This document shows, one piece after another, positions 1 through 10,174 of a stretch of 64,000 nucleotides of DNA. The notes under the pieces were generated by a model that saw nothing but the letters and a program-made list of their open reading frames with translations, did no database searches and had not been told where the DNA came from. The first letter of the stretch is position 1. Every line of letters begins with the position of its first letter. The DNA is from Acetatifactor sp. (GTDB lineage Bacteria; Bacillota; Clostridia; Lachnospirales; Lachnospiraceae), in the NCBI GenBank assembly GCA_029055435.1, contig JAIDDH010000104.1, positions 34,521 to 98,520 of the forward strand, given 5' to 3'. Both the position numbers and the translations under genes were made by a program.

Positions 1-390
1 CTCCTCCGTGTAATAGGGGAGATATTCCACCAGCAAAGGCCTGGGACCCACAATGCTCATATCTCCTCTAAGAATGTTAAAGACCTCCGGCAGCTCATCC
101 ATACTGGTGGAACGCAGGATGCGTCCAAACCGGGGAAGCCTCTCATCATCCGGCAAAAGCTTTCCCTGCGCATCCCTCTTATCCGTCATGGAACGGAATT
201 TATAGAGACGGAAGATTTTGCCGTTCTTTCCGGGCCGATCCTGGGTAAAGAGCACCGGCGAACCAAGCTTCACCCGCACCAGAACCGCCACAATCACAAA
301 GACCCACCAAAAGAACAGGATTGCCAGCACGGCACAGAGGATATCCAGACCTCTCTTTATATAGTTCTCATAAATCCGCTTTCGTGTCAT
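1..390 (-). CDS. Sugar transferase, PglC/EpsL-like phosphoglycosyl transferase (3' end cut by window start)
   Basis: Reverse-strand reading from ATG at 390: MTRKRIYENYIKRGLDILCAVLAILFFWW...KFRSMTDKRD...RILRSTSMDELPEVFNILRGDMSIVGPRPLLVEYLPYYTEE; canonical sugar-transferase motifs. Confidence 0.92.
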   Translation of the reverse strand, partial: MTRKRIYENYIKRGLDILCAVLAILFFWWVFVIVAVLVRVKLGSPVLFTQDRPGKNGKIFRLYKFRSMTDKRDAQGKLLPDDERLPRFGRILRSTSMDELPEVFNILRGDMSIVGPRPLLVEYLPYYTEE

Positions 391-401
391 TTTGTTTAAC
401 C

Positions 402-1661
402 TTATTCTCCAAAGCAGCTCTTTACCATCTCGATAATGATATCCTGCTGCTCCTCTGTCATCTTGTTGTCGCTGGGCAGGCACAGTCCGCGGTCAAAGAT
501 ATCCATGCCCACATCCAGAGGTCTTCCGTCCGCTCCCACTGCGCCGTCGTCAATATAGGCATTGGTCACAGCCCTGCCGTCGCCCTCTCTGGTGACGAAG
601 CCGTTCATGCGATAGATGGGCTGCATATGCATGGGCTTCCAGATGGGACGCCCCTCGGCATTGTATTGCTCCAGAGTCTCCAGTATCTGCGTGGGGCAGG
701 ATTTGCCCGGCTCGCTGATGTACAGTGCCTCCCGCTCCGACCGCACCTGTATGCACATGGCCTCTCTGTCAATCAGCATACAGGAGAGCCAGAAATTGGG
801 CTCGCTGTCTTCCGCGTCATAAGGATTCATGGTCACGGGCAGGTCTCGGAAGCCCTCCCGATATCTCATATAAATCGCCTTTTTCTGAGCGATATGCTCC
901 TCCAGATGGGGAAACTGTCCCCGCACCACTCCTGCAATCACATTGCTCATACGATAATTATAACCAAGCTCTTCATGCTGATACCATGGCGCGCTCTCCC
1001 GGGCCTGGGTGGACCATTTCCGCACTTTATCCGCGGCCCTGCCATCGTCCGTGAGAAGCATCCCGCCCGCGGAGCCGGTGATGATTTTGTTTCCATTGAA
1101 GGAGACAGCATTGATGTCTCCCAGCCGCCCCGTCTGTATTCCTTTATAGGAAGCGCCCAGAGATTCCGCCGCATCCTCGATGATCACCGCGTGATGTCTG
1201 TCGCAGACTGCCCGGATTTCCTCCATGCGGCAGGGCGTCCCGTAGAGATGGGCCAGCACCACCACCCGCACCTCGGGATAGATTTCAAAAGCCCGCTCCA
1301 GAGCCGCCGGATCCATATTCCAAGTATCATACTCCGTGTCGATAAAAACCGGCACGCCCCCCTCGTACACCACGGGATTCACCGTGGCATCAAAGGTCAT
1401 ATCCGAGCAAAAGACCTTTTCCCCGGGTTTCACTCCCGCCAACTTTACCGCCATATGCAGAGCCGCCGTGCCCGAGGACAGAGCCACCGCATGAGCACAG
1501 CCGACCTTCTCGCAGGCCAGTCGCTCTGCCTCGTTGATATTGGCCCCCACGGTGGACATCCAGTTCGTCTCATAGGCCTGAGTCATATATTCCAGTTCCT
1601 CGCCGTGCATGGTGGGACTGGAAAGCCAGATTTTGTTTTCAAACGCCTTGAATTCTCCCAT
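402..1661 (-). CDS. DegT/DnrJ/EryC1/StrS family PLP-dependent aminotransferase (PglE-like)
   Basis: ALSSGTAALHMAVKLAGV, IIEDAAESLGASYKG, FNGNKIITGSAGGM motifs; adjacent to PglC-like and PglF-like genes. Confidence 0.92.
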   Translation of the reverse strand: MGEFKAFENKIWLSSPTMHGEELEYMTQAYETNWMSTVGANINEAERLACEKVGCAHAVALSSGTAALHMAVKLAGVKPGEKVFCSDMTFDATVNPVVYEGGVPVFIDTEYDTWNMDPAALERAFEIYPEVRVVVLAHLYGTPCRMEEIRAVCDRHHAVIIEDAAESLGASYKGIQTGRLGDINAVSFNGNKIITGSAGGMLLTDDGRAADKVRKWSTQARESAPWYQHEELGYNYRMSNVIAGVVRGQFPHLEEHIAQKKAIYMRYREGFRDLPVTMNPYDAEDSEPNFWLSCMLIDREAMCIQVRSEREALYISEPGKSCPTQILETLEQYNAEGRPIWKPMHMQPIYRMNGFVTREGDGRAVTNAYIDDGAVGADGRPLDVGMDIFDRGLCLPSDNKMTEEQQDIIIEMVKSCFGE

Positions 1662-1672
1662 TGTTTAACCTC

Positions 1673-3544
1673 TTATTCAAAGTGATAGGTGGGTACAATC
1701 TCCTGTACGTCCCGCCTGATGTCAGCGGTCTCGGACTCTGCATGTTCCTTCAGCTTCTCCAACTGTCTCTCAAATACTTCCGCGTCAAACTCTATTTGTC
1801 TGCCGATATAGATGCGCTGGTTTGCAGTCTGTCGAAGCCCCTCCTCATCCATGAGCAGTTCCTCGTACATCTTCTCCCCGGGACGCAGGCCCGTGAATTG
1901 AATCTCGATATCCTCGCCCACCCGGTAGCCGGAGAGCTTGATCAGATTCTGCGCCAGATCCAGTATCTTCATGGGCTCGCCCATATCCAGCACAAAGATT
2001 TCTCCGCCCCTGGCGTATGCTCCTGCCTGCAGCACCAGAGACACCGCCTCCGGTATCGTCATAAAATATCGGATAATATCCGGGTGTGTCACCGTCACCG
2101 GACCGCCCTCTGCAATCTGCTTTTTAAAGAGGGGAATCACACTTCCGTTGCTGCCCAGCACATTTCCGAAGCGCACCGCCACAAAATTGGTCCGGGATTT
2201 CTGGTTCATCATCTGAACCACCATCTCACAGATACGTTTGGAGGCCCCCATGATATTGGTGGGATTCACCGCCTTGTCTGTGGATATCAGCACGAATTTC
2301 TCCACACCGCACCGATCCGCCGCCTGTGCGGTCTTCAGAGTGCCCAGCACATTGTTTTTGATGGCCTCGTTGGGACTGTCCTCCATGAGCGGCACATGCT
2401 TATGAGCCGCTGCATGATACACGATATCCGGGCGATATTTTTCAAAAATTGTTTGCACACGCCGGGTGTTGCGCACCGAGGCAATGAGCACGACCATGTC
2501 CAGCTCCGGGTATTTACGGAGAAGCTCCTGCTGGATTTCGTAGATGTTGTTCTCATAAATATCCAGCATCACCAGACGTTTGGGCTGATGTGCGGCAATC
2601 TGCCGGCACAGTTCGCTGCCGATGGAACCGCCCCCGCCCGTCACCAGCACGGTCTTGCCGTGGACATAGTCCAGCACCTCCGCCGTGTTAATCTGAATGG
2701 GCTCCCTGCCCAGCAAATCCTCAATCTCCACTTCCTTCAGCTCGGAGACCGACACGTCCCCGTTGATAAGCTGATACACTCCGGGCAATGCTCGAAGCTT
2801 GCAGCCCGTCTCCTTGCAGATATCCAGAATCTCCTTGCGGGTCTTGTTGCCCGCGGAGGGAATGGCAAAAATAATCTCGTCAATGCCGTACTGCTCTGCC
2901 GCCGCCGCGATGCTCTCCCTGCCGCCCACAATAGGTACTCCCCGCATGAATTTGCCGTGGCACCCGGGCTGGTCGTCGATGATACATTTCACCTGTAAAT
3001 TCAGATACCGGCTGACCTCGATCTCCTTCAAGATTGCGTTGGCTGCAGCTCCCGCACCGATGAGCATCACCGTTGTTCTGGGATTTTTGTCGATGCTCTC
3101 CCGATACTTTGAGCGAAACATCCGCAGAATACGATAGCTGAAGCGGATGCAACAGACCGAGCCAAAGAGCAATATCCAATAAAGAAAATAATAGCTGCGG
3201 GGCATGTGCCATCTGGTGGCACTGCAGAAAATCAGATGCGCCAGCGCAGCCGTGGTGGTGGCAAACACAATGTTAATCAGCTCCGTGGCACTGGCATAGC
3301 GCCACACACTCCGGTAAAGCCGAAACAGCACGAACAGAATCAGGGTCATGCAGATATTATAGGGCAGAGTATACTCATAGTTTTTTAAAAATACCGGCTG
3401 AATAGCGCGAAAACTGAATTCAAAGCGAATGTAGAGCGCAGCAAAGGAAGACACCATAATCGCCATGATGTCCATGAGCACCAATGCCGCCCTCCGATTG
3501 AAAGGAGCCTTTAAAATTTTAGGATTCTCTTTCTTTTCCTTCAT
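1673..3544 (-). CDS. Membrane-anchored nucleoside-diphosphate-sugar 4,6-dehydratase (CapD/PglF/FlaA1-like)
   Basis: N-terminal TM segments, LVTGGGGSIGSELCRQ Rossmann motif, HAAAHKHVPLMEDSPNEAIKNNVLGT, STDKAVNPTNIMGASKRICE. Confidence 0.94.
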   Translation of the reverse strand: MKEKKENPKILKAPFNRRAALVLMDIMAIMVSSFAALYIRFEFSFRAIQPVFLKNYEYTLPYNICMTLILFVLFRLYRSVWRYASATELINIVFATTTAALAHLIFCSATRWHMPRSYYFLYWILLFGSVCCIRFSYRILRMFRSKYRESIDKNPRTTVMLIGAGAAANAILKEIEVSRYLNLQVKCIIDDQPGCHGKFMRGVPIVGGRESIAAAAEQYGIDEIIFAIPSAGNKTRKEILDICKETGCKLRALPGVYQLINGDVSVSELKEVEIEDLLGREPIQINTAEVLDYVHGKTVLVTGGGGSIGSELCRQIAAHQPKRLVMLDIYENNIYEIQQELLRKYPELDMVVLIASVRNTRRVQTIFEKYRPDIVYHAAAHKHVPLMEDSPNEAIKNNVLGTLKTAQAADRCGVEKFVLISTDKAVNPTNIMGASKRICEMVVQMMNQKSRTNFVAVRFGNVLGSNGSVIPLFKKQIAEGGPVTVTHPDIIRYFMTIPEAVSLVLQAGAYARGGEIFVLDMGEPMKILDLAQNLIKLSGYRVGEDIEIQFTGLRPGEKMYEELLMDEEGLRQTANQRIYIGRQIEFDAEVFERQLEKLKEHAESETADIRRDVQEIVPTYHFE

Positions 3545-3556
3545 AACAAATTATCC

Positions 3557-5203
3557 TTACGTGTTATCTCCACAGAGCACTCTCTGCCAAATCACGAAGA
3601 GCAGAGTCACCGCCAGACTTCCCGTCCCCCAGCAATATTCCAAAAGCCCGAACACCGCAGGTATCAGCAAAAACAGCAGACAGCCTGCGGAATGCTCGGA
3701 GGGTTTCCTGACAAATTCCTTTACAAAGCTCACTGCGGACCAGCCAATCAGTACCGTAAACAGAAGCATCACAGGAATACCGAAGTCCACTCCGTACTGC
3801 AGATAGATATTGTGGGCATGTCCGATTCTCTGATTGGGAAAAATCTGAAAGCCCTGCTCAGAGTCGGGATGTCCCCGGAAATTCAAAAGATGGATATAAT
3901 AGCGGTAGATGGCTTTTCGCACCAGCAGTGCATTACCTCTGTCGGCGCGGTCCAGCGCAAATCCTGCAGCCAGCGCCTCATCGTAGAGCTGCTGCTGCAG
4001 CGGCGATACCTCAATCTGGTTCGTCTTGTTTTCCGATGTCTTCGCAGGATTGTCCGGTGTCTCCTTCGCTTCACCGCCGGGAGCAATTTTCTCCAAAACA
4101 GGCTCTAAAATCGTGGCCACACGACTGCTGGCCGATCTCATCAGCCTGTCCAGATTCACAAATTTCTCCGAGTCCCATTTGTCCCATGAATGCACTTTAT
4201 TCTCATTCCACTCGCCGAAAAACCACACCGGATGATGAAATGCGGGGGGAAGATAGCGCACGGCACCAAACACCAGCGGAAAGGTCAGAACAAAGCAAAG
4301 CACTATGATAAGACCGTTCTTGAACAGGGAGACAAACAGGTTCCTGCGCGGCAGCACCCGCCACAGGCAGAGCAGTCCCGCCAGCGTCAGCACCGCCGCC
4401 GCCATCCAGCCGGTGCGGCTGATCGTCATAAACAAAAAGCCGAAAACTGTTCCCACACCCAGCCAATAGTACAGGCGAATCCATCGGCTGCATTCTCTGC
4501 GGTACACATACGCAAGCTTAGTGAGCGCCGCCGCCAGCACTGCCAGATAAAACAGAGCGTTTAAGTTGCAGTTGCTGTAAACGCCCACATAGCGCACCGC
4601 GTCATAAGGCCGGAACGCAAAGCACCAGCCCTGCAGCATGAAAAATCCCAAGATGATACCATCCAGCATCCCCTGAAACAAATCCTCCCGCTCTGCCGCC
4701 GTATAGTCCGTCAGATAAAAACATCCGAACATCACCAGATAACAAAAGGGCCAGAGATACTCGCTGCGGGATACAATCATCAGAACCATCATAATCAGCC
4801 AGACCAGGGCAAAAGGCCTGTAAAGCCTCGGTCTTTTCCGCTCTAAAATCAAATCTGTAAAAGTATGGATGAGGATGATTCCAAAGAGAAATATGTCCAG
4901 CACAAGAACTGCTCTGTCGTTTGCAAACCAGACCAGAGCCTGTCCTTTCAGCAGGAAAACAACTCCCCCTATAACGCAAACAAGACTCCATACCAGGTAA
5001 GGAATCTTTCGTTTTCTGAAATCATTCAAATGATAATGAGAGAGAATGAGCGCCGCCATAATCACGCCCGTCAGGTCCCGGAAGGTTTCACCCCATCCGT
5101 CCAGACCGCTGGTCGTCTTAATCCGCTGGTCGATGAGACAAAAGAAAAAGAAACAGACTGTATATAAAATTCTCTTTTTGCTCACCTGAAGCTTGACCGG
5201 CAT
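3557..5203 (-). CDS. O-antigen ligase/polymerase (Wzy/WaaL) family membrane protein
   Basis: Polytopic 548-aa protein; SRTGWMAAAVLTLAGL and GHAHNIYLQYGVDFG ligase-type motifs. Confidence 0.85.
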   Translation of the reverse strand: MPVKLQVSKKRILYTVCFFFFCLIDQRIKTTSGLDGWGETFRDLTGVIMAALILSHYHLNDFRKRKIPYLVWSLVCVIGGVVFLLKGQALVWFANDRAVLVLDIFLFGIILIHTFTDLILERKRPRLYRPFALVWLIMMVLMIVSRSEYLWPFCYLVMFGCFYLTDYTAAEREDLFQGMLDGIILGFFMLQGWCFAFRPYDAVRYVGVYSNCNLNALFYLAVLAAALTKLAYVYRRECSRWIRLYYWLGVGTVFGFLFMTISRTGWMAAAVLTLAGLLCLWRVLPRRNLFVSLFKNGLIIVLCFVLTFPLVFGAVRYLPPAFHHPVWFFGEWNENKVHSWDKWDSEKFVNLDRLMRSASSRVATILEPVLEKIAPGGEAKETPDNPAKTSENKTNQIEVSPLQQQLYDEALAAGFALDRADRGNALLVRKAIYRYYIHLLNFRGHPDSEQGFQIFPNQRIGHAHNIYLQYGVDFGIPVMLLFTVLIGWSAVSFVKEFVRKPSEHSAGCLLFLLIPAVFGLLEYCWGTGSLAVTLLFVIWQRVLCGDNT

Positions 5204-5342
5204 ATCCGTCTCCTTAAAATCTGAATATATTCTGTTGTATTATAGCATTTCTGCCAATAAATAGCAAATTAAAATGAGGTGCTGCGCGCTGCAGTGGTTT
5301 CTGTTCAGCCTGATTCGATGTGCCTGTTCATTAAGCAGTGTC

Positions 5343-5390
5343 GGCAGGAGAAAGCAACGGTCGGATTTGTGGACGTTGCTTTCTTCTGCC
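5343..5390. repeat. 17-bp near-perfect inverted repeat (one G/T wobble, 14-nt loop)
   Basis: GGCAGGAGAAAGCAACG - 14 nt - CGTTGCTTTCTTCTGCC read directly. Confidence 0.8.
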
Positions 5391-5744
5391 TTGATACCGC
5401 TGAATGTAGCTGGTACATCGCTTTAGGCTGGAGTATAATCTGCAGCACTGAGTCTTATATCAGTATTCCTGTGAATGAAGATTGTAATACTCTTCCTCTC
5501 AAAAAATAACTGTCAATACAAAGTGTAACTTCGTAACACTCGACGCTGTACTTTAGCGTCTTAGGTGAGGTTGGCGCGCAATGTCATTAACTTAAGCCCG
5601 TAATAACAGATATTTATGGGCATAATCCTCTGTCTGAATGGCTGAAACTATACCAAAGTTGCTCATTTATAGTTGATATATAGGATTTGCTGTAATAGAA
5701 TAATATTGGAAAGCTATAAATATATGAAAACGAGGTGTATACAT

Positions 5745-6656
5745 ATGGATATTGCTGTTTTGGGTGCAGGTGCAATGGGTATTTTATTCGGCGGATATTT
5801 GTCTGAAAGAAACAATGTTGTGCTTGTGGGGCGCAATAAAGAAAATATGGAAAGCATAAAAAGAGATGGAGTCATTATTAGGGAAAAGGATGAAAAAGAA
5901 AAAGTGTACTTTCCTAGTGCCACAGTCGATACCGATGAAATTAAAAATGTCGACCTTGTGATTTTATTCGTTAAATCAGGAAATTCTGAGGAAGTTCTCG
6001 AAAAACATAAAAGCATTATAGGAAAAAATACGGTTCTTATGACTTTACAAAATGGTGTAGGCCATGAAGAAATACTGTGTAGGTATGCCAACAAGGAAAA
6101 TGTTATTATAGGTACCACTCAGCAAGGAAGTTTCAGAATTGATTACAGGACTGTGTGCCACAGTGGTGGAGGAAATTCCGCTTTGGGTGCCATATGCGGA
6201 AAAAGTGAAAGATTTAAATATATAGCCGAGGAATTTGAAAAGTGCGGTTTTCTGTGTGAAGTATCCGATAATGTAGGATACATGATATGGAACAAAATTA
6301 TGATAAATGCTTCTTCAAGTATACTTTCGGGACTTTTGCAGGTACCGCAGGGATATGTGGCTGAAAATAGAAATGCTTGGAATATTGCAGAAAAACTTAT
6401 TGAGGAAATATGTATTGCTGCCGACTGTCAAGGATATAAATTTGATATGAATGAGCAGAAACAAAGACTGTACGACCACTTAAAAAATGCTCCTGACGGA
6501 CTCACAAGCATTTATGCTGATATTAAAGAGGGAAGAAAAACAGAAGTGCGGAAAATAAACGGTGCCGTTATTGAGGCGGCAAAAAGCAAAGAAATATCTT
6601 TGCCCGTTAATGAAACGATTTTTAATTTGGTCACAGCTCTTGAAGGTAAGTTTTGA
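5745..6656 (+). CDS. Ketopantoate reductase PanE/ApbA family protein
   Basis: MDIAVLGAGAMGILFGGYLSERNNVVLVGRN; LQNGVGHEEIL; WNKIMINASSSILSGLLQ; ATG at 5745 rather than the ORF start at 5673. Confidence 0.88.
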   Translation: MDIAVLGAGAMGILFGGYLSERNNVVLVGRNKENMESIKRDGVIIREKDEKEKVYFPSATVDTDEIKNVDLVILFVKSGNSEEVLEKHKSIIGKNTVLMTLQNGVGHEEILCRYANKENVIIGTTQQGSFRIDYRTVCHSGGGNSALGAICGKSERFKYIAEEFEKCGFLCEVSDNVGYMIWNKIMINASSSILSGLLQVPQGYVAENRNAWNIAEKLIEEICIAADCQGYKFDMNEQKQRLYDHLKNAPDGLTSIYADIKEGRKTEVRKINGAVIEAAKSKEISLPVNETIFNLVTALEGKF

Positions 6657-6672
6657 TGGAGACCAGTTTCTT

Positions 6673-7878
6673 TTATCCGATCAATTCTCCCTCCAATATC
6701 ACTTGTCTTATCTCCAGATTCTCCTTTTGAAGCAGCAGCACATTGGCCAGCTTTCCGGGAGTGATACTGCCGCAGCGCTCATAAACACCGATACATTTAG
6801 CGGGGTTTACGGCCGCGCATTTCACCGCCGACGCCAATGGGATACTCATCTCCAGCACTGCTCTGCGCATGCAATCCGTCAAATTTGTCACAGAGCCTGC
6901 AATCGTGCCGTCCTGCAAAAGAGCCCGCTTTCCCGTCACGTTTACCGGCTGCCCTCCCAGAGTATAGCTCCCGTCCCCAAGACCGGCAGCCCGCATACTG
7001 TCACTGATAAAAATAATGCGGTCGTCCCCGAATATTTTAAAGGTCGTCCTGACTGCCGCGGGATGCACATGTACTCCGTCGCAGATCAATTCCACCCCTA
7101 CTGACTCGTAGTCTGCGGCTGCGCCGATCAGCCCGGGCTCTCTGTGTGTATAACCGTTCATGGCATTATACAGATGCGTCACATGGGACGCCCCCTTCGC
7201 AAATGCTTTCATCGCAGTCTCATAATCCGCCTCCGTGTGCGCCAGAGAGATCATGGTCTCCCCGCTTAATCTCCCGATCAATTCCATTGCTCCGTCTATC
7301 TCCGGCGCAATATCCAACAGTTTGATCAGATTTCCGGAGGCCTTCTGCAGCCTGTCGTAGAGCGCAATGTCGGGAGTGCGCAGATATGCCTCGTTCTGCG
7401 CTCCTTTCTTTCCATGTGACAAAAAAGGCCCTTCCATTCGGATGCCGTACAATCTCGCCCGACCGCCAGACTCCGTCCCCGGGGCATACATGTCTGACAA
7501 TTGACCCGCACCTGCCGATCTGTTATAGGCTTCCGCCGCCCTGCAGACGGCAAACAGCTCCTCCTCCCCCAGCGTCATGGCGGCGGGCACCATACCTGTC
7601 ACTCCCACGGAGGCCTCATACTGCGCCATGGCCTTTAATGCCTCCTCGGAGCCATCGCTGAAGTCATATCCCGCACAACCGTGAAAATGGATATCCGTCA
7701 GCCCCGGAACAGCATAGCATCCGCTTCCGTCTATCACCATGTCCTCTGTTCCGGCATCTTCCAAAAAGTCTCCCATCCCGGCATCTCTCGAAGCGGCAAA
7801 GAATTTTCCCTGTATAAAAATATCTCCGGGTACAAATGTTCCGTCCTCTGTATACACGCTCGCATTTCTGATAAGCAT
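6673..7878 (-). CDS. nagA: N-acetylglucosamine-6-phosphate deacetylase
   Basis: GLTDIHFHGCAGYDFSDG, THLYNAMNGYTHREPGLIGAA, ISDSMRAAGLGDGSYTLGG; ATG at 7878 (MLIRNASVY). Confidence 0.94.
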   Translation of the reverse strand: MLIRNASVYTEDGTFVPGDIFIQGKFFAASRDAGMGDFLEDAGTEDMVIDGSGCYAVPGLTDIHFHGCAGYDFSDGSEEALKAMAQYEASVGVTGMVPAAMTLGEEELFAVCRAAEAYNRSAGAGQLSDMYAPGTESGGRARLYGIRMEGPFLSHGKKGAQNEAYLRTPDIALYDRLQKASGNLIKLLDIAPEIDGAMELIGRLSGETMISLAHTEADYETAMKAFAKGASHVTHLYNAMNGYTHREPGLIGAAADYESVGVELICDGVHVHPAAVRTTFKIFGDDRIIFISDSMRAAGLGDGSYTLGGQPVNVTGKRALLQDGTIAGSVTNLTDCMRRAVLEMSIPLASAVKCAAVNPAKCIGVYERCGSITPGKLANVLLLQKENLEIRQVILEGELIG

Positions 7879-7900
7879 AGCCGCTCCTCCTTCTGATCTC

Positions 7901-8647
7901 TCATAACGCCTGCCCGGCATTTCCCACAAGCGAAAGCGCCGCCTCATCGGCGATTACGGTCACATTCCGGTGAAGCTGCAGTACAGAAGCCGGAACCATA
8001 GTAGTGACCGGCCCGCAGACAGCAGTTTTTAAAATTTCTGCTTTGTCCTCTCCGCTTACTGCCATCACGATCCCGGCAGCCTGCATAATGGTTCCGATAC
8101 CCATAGTGTAGGCTTGTCCGGGCACCTCCTCTATGGAGGAAAAGAATCTCCGATTTGCCTTCACTGTAGATTCGGTCAACTCCACACAATGTGTCTGTGT
8201 CTCAAAATCTGTTCCCGGTTCGTTGAAACCGATATGTCCGTTATGCCCCAGTCCCAAGAGCTGTAGATCCACGCCGCCTACGGCGGCGATAATGCCGTCG
8301 TATTCCCTGCAGGCTCTGCCGCTGTCCTGTTCCATGCCGTCCGGCACAAAAGTCCTGTCCTGCCGGATATTCACTCTGGAAAAAAGCTTTTCTTTCATAT
8401 AGTGATAATAGCTATGCACATTTCCTCTGTCAAGCCCTCTGTATTCGTCCAGATTCACCGTTGTCACCCGCGCAAAATCCAATTCCCCTGCACAATACCA
8501 TTCTGCCAGTTTCTCATAAATACCTTGTGGCGTGGACCCGGTGGCCAGCCCCAGCACGCAATCCGGTTTTCTGCGTATCTGCTCTGCAATCATGTGCGCC
8601 GCCTTTTCGCTCATGTCCTGATAATCTTTTGCCCTGACAATCCTCAT
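7901..8647 (-). CDS. nagB: Glucosamine-6-phosphate deaminase
   Basis: LGLATGSTPQGIYEKL, VTTVNLDEYRGL, LLGLGHNGHIGFNEPG. Confidence 0.95.
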   Translation of the reverse strand: MRIVRAKDYQDMSEKAAHMIAEQIRRKPDCVLGLATGSTPQGIYEKLAEWYCAGELDFARVTTVNLDEYRGLDRGNVHSYYHYMKEKLFSRVNIRQDRTFVPDGMEQDSGRACREYDGIIAAVGGVDLQLLGLGHNGHIGFNEPGTDFETQTHCVELTESTVKANRRFFSSIEEVPGQAYTMGIGTIMQAAGIVMAVSGEDKAEILKTAVCGPVTTMVPASVLQLHRNVTVIADEAALSLVGNAGQAL

Positions 8648-8717
8648 GATATCTCCCCCCGCATTTCCCCAAATCGGGCGTTGTACCCGCCACAGGGCGG
8701 TCAGCGCGCTGTGCAGA

Positions 8718-10011
8718 TTACACTAAAGCATCCGTCTGTCTGCGCATAAATGTCTCCATGTCTATCACACTGCCGTTTAGTCTGGACTCTTCCGCCGCGA
8801 AGGCTATCATATGACTCTCACAGGAAATGCCGATTTCCGTCACCCGGTCTCCCGTCTCCTCCCCTCGCAGCACACGCACAAAATCTCTGACCAAACCCTC
8901 ATCACCGCCGCCGTGTCCGATATGTCCAAACTGCCCGTTCTTCGTATCTATCTCCTCAGTATGCTTGGTCAGAAAGTCTGTCACCCAGATTTTTTCCTGC
9001 TCAAGACTGCCGCGCAGATACCCTTTCGTACCCATAATAGTCATTTCTCTCTCAATGGCCGGCGTAAATGCTGCCATGGTAAAGGCCACCGTGACCTCAT
9101 CCTCAAACTCCAGATTCACCACCATATGATCCACAACATTGTTGTCGCACTGAAACACACATCTTCCGTAGGGACCTGTCTTGACCGCCTCCATCAGTTT
9201 CTCCTGTGTGGGATTCGGATCGCCCGTGGCGGCAGCCTGAAACCAATAGGACGTGTCAGGACTGCAATATACCTTAACGGCGTCATAGGGACATTCCGCA
9301 GCATGGATACAGCCGTCCGTACACCGCGGCGGAGCCCCCTTTGGCATATGCGCTCTGTTAAAATACTTCAGTGATCCAAAGGAAGACAGTCTTGTACATT
9401 TTTTCCCTATAATCCACCGCAGCAAATCCATATCATGACAGGACTTTGCCAAAATCATGGGAGAACTGGTTTCACTGTTGTTCCAGTTGCCCCTAAACAT
9501 AACTGTGAGCCTGATGATAATCTCCCACTGCCTCAATATGATTGATGTGTACGATCTCCCCAATCAAACCGCTGTCCACGATCTCCTTCACTTTTCTGTA
9601 ATGATTGGCATATCGCAGTACATGGCAGACTAAAACTCTGACCCCGGCCTTCCGGGCTGCCTGTTCTATCAGAGAACACTCTCGGGCAGTAGGTGCTATA
9701 GGTTTCTCTAACAGAATATCGTAGCCGGCCTCGATGGCTTTCATAGTCGGTTCAAAATGCATCTGATCCTGTGTACAGATAAACACAGCGTCGGCAAATT
9801 TTTGTCTCTGAAGACATGCCTGCCAGCTGACAAAACAGTTTTCTGCGGGAATATCATGCAGCCTGCGCATATGTTCCCGCCGTATATCGCTTGGATCTGC
9901 CACACCGACGATCTGCAGTTTGTCGGGATTTTTCAGCGCATAAGGCGCGTAGGCATCCGTGCCTCTTCGTCCCGCACCCAGAACAATAACTTTGATTGGT
10001 TCCATAGTCAT
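8718..10011 (-). pseudogene. Gfo/Idh/MocA family oxidoreductase, split by a 1-nt frameshift near 9493-9498
   Basis: N-terminal ORF 10011..9493 (KVIVLGAGRRGTDAYAPYAL...LLEKPIAPTARE...DYHQAHSYV*) continues in another frame in ORF 9563..8718 (RGNWNNSETSSPMILAKSCHDMDLLRW...); removing one T of GTTTAGG restores HSYVRGNWNN. Confidence 0.88.
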
Positions 10012-10174
10012 ACCTCCTGCCCGCTTCAGCGGATTTCTGATATTTTACAGGTTACAGTGTCAGTGTAGTTCAAATTTTTAAAAGCTTCATTCATAATAAT
10101 GCGGTTTTATTTGAAATTTCTTAGGAATTATGACATATTATAAAATGAGGAGATTAAAATGGAGGAGATTTCAT

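Noticed and set aside
321-2998. Long plus-strand ORFs of 454 and 445 aa opposite the DegT and dehydratase genes
   Set aside because: Shadow ORFs antisense to clearly conserved proteins; low-complexity His/Leu/Arg-rich translations with no family features.
5279-5509. 76-aa ORF in the gap before the PanE-like gene
   Set aside because: No recognisable family or good start context, and it spans the inverted repeat; treated as non-coding.
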